Shown: one piece after another, positions 56,301-64,000 of the stretch
Layout: each line of letters begins with the position of its first letter
How positions within the stretch are numbered: position 1 is the stretch's first letter
Source: Oegoconia quadripuncta
Taxonomy: Eukaryota; Arthropoda; Insecta; Lepidoptera; Autostichidae
Assembly (NCBI GenBank): GCA_949316235.1
Contig: OX438743.1
Span: 33,387,242 to 33,451,241, forward strand
Reading direction: 5' to 3'
Length of the DNA stretch: 64,000 nt
The notes under the pieces: model-generated
Database searches by the model: none
What the model was told of the DNA's origin: nothing
The model's input: only the letters and a program-made list of their open reading frames with translations
Position numbers and translations under genes: made by a program

Positions 56301-57065
56301 TTTTTTATTGCAGACAAAGAGTGATACTTAAAATATAGAACAATGCATTAACAAAACATCACTGTTATAGGAACACAATTGACAAAAGACAATACATACA
56401 CAATTTAAAATATATATTAATAAATACTTACGTATAATATTTATATATATAATATACTGTGTGTAATACTTATATAGATATCTATATAAATTTGTATTAT
56501 TTATATGCTGCTCCTGGTAATTTTTAAGTTTAAATTTTTAATTATGCGCTTTTCCGCCTGAAACACAGGAATATGTTTAGTTTAGACACCAATGTTAACA
56601 TACCTATGTAAAAGTTTTTCTTTGTGATTTAAATTTTGGTACGTAGGTATTTCAATAAAGATTATTACTGTATGTCGCCACAGTCTCACTTATGACTATG
56701 TGGAAAAATTAATTAAACTGTAATTGATTAAAATTATTATCAGTATTGTTATTGTTACCGTGCTCACTCCGTACGCATTCACACTTACATATACATGTAC
56801 TCAAGCACATTCACTCACACACTCCCATACACATACACTCATTCACGGATTTAATTTCATTTATTTGTAACATCTGATCTTCAATTATCGGATTTTGGGC
56901 GCTGATACCTGCGACTCACTCTTATGACTAATGCGGTTATCAACGTGCAATACCGCTTTTGTAAAACCGTTATTTGCAAATATTTTTTTTTAAATATTTT
57001 TTGCATTATTATTACTATAAATTTTCATGGACGGCTGTACCCGTTCACTGTTTCAGGCCTAGTAG
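56301..57065. other. No gene; CA-rich stretch at 56770-56850
   Basis: Irregular 'cacacactcccatacaca' microsatellite-like DNA; otherwise AT-rich intron. Confidence 0.35.
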
Positions 57066-57069
57066 GTAA

Positions 57070-57272
57070 CTTATTTGTTAGGGCAATATGTTTGTATGAT
57101 GAATACAGACATGTGTTCGTTCCCGAGTTATGGATGTTTTTCATTTATATGTGTATTTATTTATATAAAAGAAAGTATTTGTGTAGTTTATCAACCATCT
57201 GGTATCTATAATACAAGCCTAGTTGCTTAGTGTGGAACTAGATGGCGCTGTGTATGTGCAAGGATATACTAT
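57070..57272 (+). repeat. SINE family A, 5'-truncated
   Basis: Starts within the body (agggcaatatgtttgtatga), then 'gttcccgagttatggatgtt', 'tcaaccatctggtatctata' and 'ctagatggcgctgtgtatgt'. It sits about 110 bp upstream of the ASPP exon. Confidence 0.85.
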
Positions 57273-57383
57273 TGTTGTGACCGTTTTTGATATATTTTTA
57301 TATTTATAGCCTTCGGCAAAGTCTGTATCCCTTTGGAAATAGTCCTAATTTTCTAATTTCTTTCAATTTCTAATTTTTTTCAG

Positions 57384-57537
57384 ATGATAGTGCGCGTGTG
57401 GTGCGAGTGCGGCGCCGGTTGGTCGCCGACGCACGTGCCAGTAACACCGCAGACCACGTGCCGGGACGTGTTGGACTGCTGTCGAGATCCCGGCGACGAG
57501 CCCTGCCTTCTATTCAGCGTGCACCCGCACCACGGAG
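57384..57537 (+). CDS. ASPP: ASPP coding exon: first half of the RA/ubiquitin-like domain
   Basis: A GC-rich exon between acceptor tttttttcag and donor cacggag|gtaca, phase 0 in and phase 1 out; 51 codons plus one base. It encodes MIVRVWCECGAGWSPTH, then VPVTPQTTCRDVLDCCRDPG and DEPCLLFSVHPHHG. In mammalian ASPP2 the corresponding stretch has VPVTPETICRDV, then D-L-C-K-E-P-G-E and a Cys at the same spacing, so the alignment is gap-poor over ~35 residues. ASPP proteins are scaffold proteins with this N-terminal domain, a coiled coil, a Pro-rich region and C-terminal ankyrin/SH3 repeats that bind p53 family members, PP1 and RASSF proteins; in flies ASPP acts at adherens junctions with Csk and RASSF8. 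The later domains lie beyond the window. Other frames here are open too but give Arg-rich low-information peptides. Confidence 0.85.
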
Positions 57538-58075
57538 GTACATAACCTACTTCATGTGTTATGCTGCGCGTATTTTTTATGTTGTTCCCGCGCGCCTCCT
57601 GGGTGATAGCTGAAAATCAGTGCATGCTCGTTCATTGAGCATTTTTAATGCACTGACCTATGACCTTGTTGCATGAGTGTTGCACTCATACCCACATACA
57701 ATGAATCGGCAGTAAGTCTTGAAGGTATTGGGAAAATTTTAATTGTTATGGTATATTTGTTTGCGTCTGTTTGTATTTGTTAAAAATTGTATGTCTCTTG
57801 TTGTTTTCATGAATGTTTGTTTCTTATTTGTTAATGTAGTATTTATGTTTCTTTCTTGTGACAGTTTATGCAATAAACTTTTTATCTATCCATCTATTTA
57901 TCTATATATATTGCGATGCATGGCTAGAGACTCGACAGTGTTACGACCTTTCAAGTCGTGTGGTAAAAGATCGGGGTTTGCTAGTCGCCGACGCATTACC
58001 AATAATACAATAGGTCTCAGAACCATAGAGGGTTAGTTGGCGCTGTCAGTTCTTGAACGGATGACTACTACACCA
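57538..58075 (+). other. ASPP: ASPP downstream intron, unassigned part
   Basis: Begins with the gtacataac donor. The segment 57915-58060 looks repeat-like but could not be classified. Confidence 0.4.
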
Positions 58076-58079
58076 TGGA

Positions 58080-58138
58080 TGACCATTTGGTATAGTGGTC
58101 AGAGTTTCTAACCACTACACCTAACAGGTCGTCAACTA
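58080..58138 (-). repeat. SINE family A head fragment
   Basis: Reversed, it reads agttgacgacctgttaggtg, 'tagtggttagaaactctgac', 'cactataccaaatggtcatc': the A box half of the head only, ending before the B box. Confidence 0.75.
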
Positions 58139-58869
58139 AATATGTAATGCTATTCTGCTTTTTACCATAATTCCAAAGAATATACTGAACCGATTGCGCT
58201 GAAATTACAATGGGACCAATTTGACGGTATCCCCTGTCATTTACAAAAACAATCACGTGAATTTACCGCCAAATCTGGGAGATATCGGTGTACATACATA
58301 AAAAACATACAAACGGCCGAATTGAAAACCTCCTTCTTTTGAAGTCGCTTAAAAATATACACAGCGTCGAGATTGCATATTGACGGGCGTCATTGCACGT
58401 GATTTTGCTTGCGCGCCAATTGTGACCGTTTAATTTTGTGTACACAAAACTTACACTGCGGCGACACTGCAACGCGTACTAAGTTACAATGACATTATCT
58501 CCCTTGCTGTTAGCTCAGTGATCCAGCCTTACACGACGAATAAACTGCTTAACAATCAGTTCAGTGAGAATCATGTGCAGGTTTTCTTCACATATGCTCT
58601 ATCACCGCAATGTGCTATATACCTACCCACAAAACAAAATAAAAAGTTGCCTCCACGTTCAGCAAGAGTTACTTGAATTAGTTAGATTTGAACCATAGCG
58701 CATAACACCTATTAACAAGAATAACCAGATTTTCGCTTTATGTGCAGGCGACTCTGCCTATACTCGTACAAAGCACGATAGCTTCATGAAAGTATTACTT
58801 TGAAAGAGAAAATAAATACCTAGCTGTTGAAATTATTTCATTTTTCCAAAGTAATTTCACATGGTTACT
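58139..58869. other. No gene recognised
   Basis: Intron-like sequence without repeat or exon signals that I can support. Confidence 0.35.
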
Positions 58870-59019
58870 CCGTACTTGTCAGCACTCACATAATATGCGT
58901 ACCGTTTTCGTTCAAAGCCGTTCTGGTGGCCGAATGTACTGACACCTCGTTCACACATATCGTCTCTTGATGAGCTAGAGAAGGACGCACATATCGCGGA
59001 TCGGTGCTGACAAGTGGAG
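58870..59019. mobile_element. Short MITE with inverted ends
   Basis: acttgtcagcac (58874-58885) and gtgctgacaagt (59004-59015) are perfect complements. The adjoining ~20 bases ('tcacataatatgcgtacc' against the reverse of 'ggacgcacatatcgcgga') also pair. A 60-codon minus frame through it is a by-product. Confidence 0.6.
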
Positions 59020-59280
59020 ACCAACCCTAATGCACGCAATGTTTCTCAAGGAAAAACTTCGCCTGCGGTATTCAGGACTCGCATGTCACGCCGAGAGACG
59101 CCTCACAAAAACTCTACTGCCGGGAGATGTCAGTTTAATTCGCTTTAACAGTACTTGACGGCTTCTAATCCCTTAGAGCAACTGTAAAATGTGTATACTC
59201 TTGAATAGAAAATCTATTTCGTTTGTATGTAACAGATAGTCCCTTCGGGAGTTGACTAAATTTTATGTCACGAATGCGTG

Positions 59281-59528
59281 GATTCGGCTTGTATTCGTAC
59301 GCTCAGTGTGCGAAGTGTAAGTTTTGTCTCGTTTTTAACTTTACCATCGCGTTCGCGTTTACGAAAAAAGTCCCTATGAAAAAAATCGTTTTGCAAACTA
59401 TCCACTAGAGGCGCTGCACATTTCTCCATACAAATCTTCACGTAAACGTGAACGCGGTAGTAAAGTTAAGTCGAAACAAAACTTACACTCTACACTCTGA
59501 TGGACGAACGTAGCTAAAAACGAGCCAA
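59281..59528. mobile_element. MITE with ~60-bp inverted repeats
   Basis: 'gtgtaagttttgtctcg' and 'accatcgcgttcgcgtttac' on the left pair with 'cgaaacaaaacttacac' and 'gtaaacgtgaacgcggtagt' on the right (59304-59363 with 59441-59499). The pairing continues weakly to the outer ends ('ttcgtacgctcag' with the reverse of 'atggacgaacg'). Confidence 0.75.
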
Positions 59529-59600
59529 GCGCGTGTCGGACACATATAAATTTAAAGTTCTGTACCGTGCACTAACCGCATACCGCTACGACTTTCAGCA
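59519..59600 (+). repeat. Family H end fragment
   Basis: 'acgagccaagcgcgtgtcgg' and 'agttctgtaccgtgcacta' resemble the 'cggccaagtgcgagtcgg ... ggttccgtac' segment of family H. Confidence 0.45.
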
Positions 59601-59965
59601 TAAAAACTTTAAATACTGCTTAATTATTTCACCGACCGCAATAATAACTTTATATTACAAATATTGTGAAATACAAATTTATTTTTGTGGTTGGTAAATT
59701 AGCGGGCAATTAAAAATAGCAAATATTTATAAAACTTCTAATTAATGGCTCTTTTTCAAAATAACACTATATATAAGCTAAACTCATATAACTGTACCGA
59801 CCTATACAGTAAATATTTTTACTTGTTTACGTAAACAAGGCGATTAATGGAGATGGGTCAATATGGAAATGTCAAAGGATGAGAGCGAGAGGAAATCTGT
59901 TTTGTCCGCATCGTTGATTTCAGAGATAGGAAAAACTATAGGAAACACAAATTTAAAAACAGATT

Positions 59966-60110
59966 TTTTTATATGTAGGACGGGTTCGTACTTGACCTCA
60001 ATCACACCTGATGTTAAGTGAATATGAGGTCGAAGGTGAAAGCGTACTGACCCGGAAACCCCAACACACTGGGGGACTGGCTATCTTATCTCTGACAACC
60101 GGAACCTAAA
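59966..60110 (-). repeat. SINE family C, 3' part
   Basis: 'ggacgggttcgtacttgacc', 'cacacctgatgttaagtgaa', 'tgacccggaaaccccaacac' and 'ctatcttatctctgacaacc'. It stops at 'ggaacc', lacking head and middle. Confidence 0.85.
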
Positions 60111-61649
60111 TAGATGACGTGGTTTCTTAGAATAAACTTCACTATTTCATATAGTTTCATATTATTTAGACCCATACTGATCCATCTCAACTAATCACCC
60201 GGTGTATCTATGTTAAGGAATTCATTATGTATGTTTGTTATTCGTTATTTATGTTTGTCAAACATTGCTGACTGTACATACGTCGATTACATAACTTGCA
60301 TATTAAACCACCGTTAGACCGACGTGTCTGCGGTGAATCGATGATTGTCATTCGAAGCTTTCAGCCGACATTCCTCTGGCATAGATTTTGATATAGATCT
60401 CACAATCATTCGTAAGTGATGATTACGATTCACAGCCGTCTCGTCGAGTTTATCTCCCGATTTATTTGTTGCAAAAAGTCAAGACGTCACTAATTGCCAA
60501 CCGATCAGGCTCCCCGTGGGAAAGATATGTCCAAAATGTCATTTTCGACCATTCAAGTACCGCACATGAAAGCGTTTCGAACCGATGGATTACGAGTGGT
60601 CATAATTTGAATCAAGGCATTGTAATTATATCAATTAAAATGTCGTTTTATAACCGGCGGCTATTATTTTAATATGTTTTATGCAAGATCATAAAACTGC
60701 TTAACAATGCAGTAAATAACTCTCTGTACTTACTTAAGAGAGTAAAAATAAAATGTGAGCTAAAGTTATGTTGCCTTTTTAACTTTAATATTCCGTATTA
60801 TTATAACATAATTATCCTTTTATCTACTTTAATAATATGTAATAAAAATCCTGTTGGATCCTCAACGGGCAAACAAATTTTCTTCTATGATTAAAGATTT
60901 TACAAAATAAAATAATGTCCCGGCCTTCGTATGAAGTCATAACAATCGATGATATACGGTAGGAGTTCTGATGCTGCAATACAGACAGACAGCAGAAAGA
61001 TATGACGAGAGTATAAGGTTCCGATTTTGTCACTTGAGGTATCTACTTACCTCACAAAAGGAAATCGCGTGAACGCACAATCAGCTCAATTTCACATTCT
61101 ACCGGTAAAATCGTGAAATGATGTTCCAAACTACATACATACATAAAATCACTACCTTTATCCCAAGATTTATTCAAACATATTCCAAACATTCGTGAAA
61201 CAGTCATATTACTTTTTCATCGCACTTTACTTTCTCCCTAATTAACTGATGGAGTATATAGATATATACAAGTACGTCGGTCTGTACGGTTAATTACTCG
61301 TTTCGGATATTACGTGAACCTACCTATATGAGGTTGCTTTTATGTAGAGATACGGCGTTTTCGGCAGTGAAAGTATCGATGGTATCGTGAAACTTCCAAC
61401 CCTGATTCCGCAAGGGGAATATCATTATCTCTGCTCATAAATATTTATATACACGATGTACCCGTATACAGTGTTGTGATGTAAGGGTCACTTCATTATG
61501 CGACACTTTGCAAAAACATGGAATCACTCGCCGCCGCCGCCGGTTCGTTTTTATCACTTTCCCATATCCCGTGACGTTTATTATGTATATATTAAAATAT
61601 ATAGGTATGTTAGTTTATTATTACTTCTATATCCATACATATAACGGTC
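60111..61649. other. No gene recognised
   Basis: AT-rich. A (gcc)n run, tcgccgccgccgccggttcg, lies at about 61528-61548 without exon signals. Confidence 0.35.
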
Positions 61650-61765
61650 GGTTGGTTGCAGTGATGGTCCTTCGAAACTAACTGTTCGAATCCAGGTAGG
61701 GGTAAATGATTATGTGATGATTATTCCTGATGAGACATGGATGTAAATATAAGGCCAGTCAACAG
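61650..61765 (+). repeat. Degenerate SINE A/B-like fragment
   Basis: 'ggttggttgcagtgatggtc', 'actgttcgaatccaggtagg', 'ggtaaatgattatgtgatga' and 'gatgagacatggatgtaaat' follow the family B head and body with many changes. Confidence 0.5.
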
Positions 61766-63210
61766 CACCAGAATGTACAGATAAGGCTAATATCTTCAGC
61801 CTCCCGAAATGTTCTCTACACGGTTAACCTAATAACGTTATATACAGCTCTAAAAGTGGATAATCGTAATTCTAATTAATTTTGGTTTAACTAAATATAT
61901 ATAAATAACAAAACAAAGTTTGTATAAAAATTGTACCTTTAAAAATTTGCTATGGATACCTGGAAAAAGAATAAAATGCTATAGGCTCATTACTTTTGAA
62001 TATTCCAAATACTATATAGTTACTTTAGGTTGTGAAATCACTTCACTAAACCAAGTTTTTGCATAATAAAGAATTAATTAACATATAATCTGGCAATCTT
62101 TCCCTTGACAATGTTTTCAATTTTCGTTAGAAGAATCATGGGAACAACAGACAACGTTGTTGCTCATCCATCAGACATGCAATTGCAAATTGCAACATAA
62201 AAACTATAATTTGGAATAATGAACACATATTCGTGGAGAATGGGTCAAGATAAAGTAAGCACGCGACGAAGGGTTGCTAATAATGCATGTTGTCTGAGAA
62301 ATGCTTAATGTCCTTTGCTTCCGTTTGTTTTCGAATTCCAAGTAATTACTTATTATTACTTTGTCAAGGATTTAATTACGGTTTCACATGTGAGTGTTAA
62401 CTGGTATTGTAACTATTTATTTTTGGATTCATTTGATACTAAACACAGCATAGGTACATTGATTTTTTTGGTACCTAGCTCATTATGCGTCTATTAGGCG
62501 TCGTAGTGGATTTACTGTGATGTCATAATAGCATACCTATGGAAAAAATACACGTTTCCAACGATACTTCATTAGCAAAATACCATGGGTAGTTTCGGAG
62601 TCCTGAGCAAGATGAACATACATACATATCCACTTGCATACATAGTCTGTTAAAATCGTAACACTCCTTTGGGTTTGCCGTAGTCATTGCAAACAAGACA
62701 ATTGTTTTATGATGTTATACAACTCCTTACAAAATAATATAATTGAACTGTAGCGCATTCTGGTAATTTTGCACATAACTTTTCTGTAGGCGTTCTTTGC
62801 GGAGAGGAGCAACTCGTTCATTCTTTACCTACACTCCCATTCTGAATATTTAGAGACGAATCAAATTATTCGGTGTACGCTCGTAAATAATTATATATTC
62901 AATCGGTTTTTAAACTGTTTTTGTAAAGTAATAAAGTCATCGTCAATACTAATGCTAGTAATATTTGAAATGTGAAAATGAGTTAGTTTGTTCTTCCTTC
63001 ACGTCGTTCAGGATAACTTAATGTAAAGCTAAAGGATAGTATATATATAGTAATAATAATTTTATTTATTCAGACGATAAGGTCCAAGGACGAGGAGGAT
63101 ATATTATCTTTTTCATTCTGGAAAAATAAAAAAACTAAATGAACTCGGGCAGAGACACGGGTGGACATACTTATCAATAAACCCTTCTACCTAATTCCTT
63201 CCCTCTATCT
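61766..63210. other. No gene recognised
   Basis: AT-rich intron-like sequence. Confidence 0.35.
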
Positions 63211-63214
63211 TCTA

Positions 63215-63555
63215 TAAGCACTTTTATCAGAGAGAAATTAGTATTTCCTATTTGCAAGAAATCTAATTAGGAACACTCTAATTAGGAAATGGAAAGCTAG
63301 AAAGCGCTTTTTACACCATCCTCAATGCAGAGACTAATTCGGCATACATTGCTGGTTGGAGTGAGGATAGAATTAACAGAACCAAGCCTCTCAGCAATGT
63401 ATGTTTATGAATTAATATCTGCATTTAGGATGGAAGTAGTGCGGTCGGTACCTTCCAATCCACTAAAACGGAATCTAACTGTTCTAACTTCGATTACACT
63501 TTCCTATTTCCTAATTAGATTTTCTACAAATAGGATAGTGTAATAAGCGCTTTAG
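63215..63555. mobile_element. Imperfect foldback element
   Basis: 'cctatttgcaagaaatctaattagga' (split here: arms near 63246-63275) pairs with 'cctaattagattttctacaa' and 'ataggatag' (63509-63540). The inner parts also pair: 'atcctcaatgcagagactaa' with the reverse of 'ttaatatctgcatttaggat', and cattgctg (63347) with cagcaatg (63392). A 72-codon frame across it is accidental. Confidence 0.7.
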
Positions 63556-64000
63556 AGCTGTACAATATTAGCACTCAAGTTGTAGTTTGGTGAACCCCTC
63601 CGATATTTCACGGTTTGCCAATAAATTACCTCATAACTTTTGGCGAAGACAATTGGTTTGCCCTGGCTCGTCCCCGGTTATTGCTCCAACAACTGACGCG
63701 GCTTGTTAATCGAGAAAACAATCGTTAGCTACATCTCGGACAAGTTTCAACATAAATCATCGTATTGGTTCCGGGTGAACTGATGGAAATGTATTGTTGT
63801 GTGCAAAACGCATTTGTTACGGGTCGAATTTAACACAGTTACATTTGTACAATTGTGTCTAACTATTATTATTATGCGAAACGTATCAATTTGTTTTCTA
63901 GGAATAAGTAATGATTGTTTTACTGTCCGTAGTTAAATAGTATAAACATCACTGCAGACACAGTAGCTCTTTATATGCTGAAACACACACACACACAGGC
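63556..64000. other. No gene; (ac)n microsatellite at the very end
   Basis: Ends in an acacacacacac run at about 63982-63997. No exon of the ASPP gene was recognised. Confidence 0.4.

Larger units (their letters stand above)
36802..57383 (+). other. ASPP: ASPP intron 20.6 kb
   Basis: From gtgagtgat at 36802 to ttttttttcag at 57383, phase 0. It is filled with SINEs, LINE ends and MITEs listed separately. Long first coding introns often hold enhancers, but I see no strong regulatory cluster inside this one. Confidence 0.7.

Noticed and set aside
57398..57613. 71-codon Arg-rich open frame overlapping the ASPP exon
   Set aside because: It is the wrong frame. The ASPP frame is supported by homology and splice phase, and this one reads through the donor into the intron.
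58857..59039. 60-codon minus open frame
   Set aside because: Lies across a short MITE with inverted ends.
63325..63543. 72-codon open frame
   Set aside because: Lies within the foldback element and reads through its right arm.
1..64000. CRISPR array, LTR retrotransposon or viral insertion
   Set aside because: No regularly spaced repeats, no gag/pol-like frame with flanking long direct repeats, and no virus-like protein seen.

Overview
The window looks like lepidopteran (butterfly or moth) nuclear DNA. It is AT-rich, intron and intergene dominated, and packed with decayed transposable elements of types I recognise from Lepidoptera: tRNA-headed SINEs with a 'gatgaatacg' body, the 'gcccgcggcttcgcc' repeat, the 'gcacttggccggtt / ggttccgtac' repeat, and RTE-type LINE tails ending in tgatgatgat. 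I see no bacterial-type operons, CRISPR, rRNA or free-standing tRNA genes. | The only host protein-coding gene I can support is on the + strand: the N-terminus of an ASPP-family gene (apoptosis-stimulating of p53 protein; PPP1R13B/TP53BP2 in mammals, ASPP in Drosophila). A 52-bp exon (36750-36801) carries the end of the 5' UTR, an in-frame stop and a start codon encoding M-I-P. It splices across a 20.6-kb intron to a GC-rich 154-bp exon (57384-57537) encoding the first half of the Ras-association-like/ubiquitin-like domain. The joined start MIPMIVRVW parallels the mammalian MMPMFLTVYL/MMPMILTVFL start. I see no later exon before 64000. Because the 36.75-kb exon begins at a splice acceptor, a non-coding first exon must lie upstream; candidates are around 19-201, 30770-30845 and, more weakly, 35590-35740. 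| Layout: 1-5.4 kb holds SINE and RTE-like LINE relics. 5.35-8.24 kb is a 5'-truncated but otherwise open APE-type non-LTR retrotransposon on the - strand (877 codons). 9.0-9.5 kb is a LINE C-terminus split by a MITE whose removal restores the frame. 11.2 kb is a foldback element. 12-20 kb is sparse, with a few repeat fragments. 21 kb is a triple-nested insertion. 22.4 kb is a 261-bp near-perfect foldback. 23.3-23.5 kb is a CpG-rich patch. 25-30 kb holds SINEs, one interrupted by another. 31.07-31.84 kb is a hAT-type MITE with an exact 8-bp target duplication. 32.5-33.5 kb holds a SINE interrupted by another element with a 12-bp target duplication, plus a full SINE. The 20.6-kb ASPP intron (36.8-57.4 kb) is filled with more SINEs, LINE 3' ends, MITEs and a THAP-like relic. 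57.5-64 kb is downstream intron with three more inverted-repeat elements. | All calls were made by eye from sequence. Repeat boundaries are approximate unless a target-site duplication is stated, and superfamily names for MITEs and LINE clades are tentative. No new functional system was found; the interest lies in the split ASPP start, the candidate alternative promoters and the datable nested insertions.
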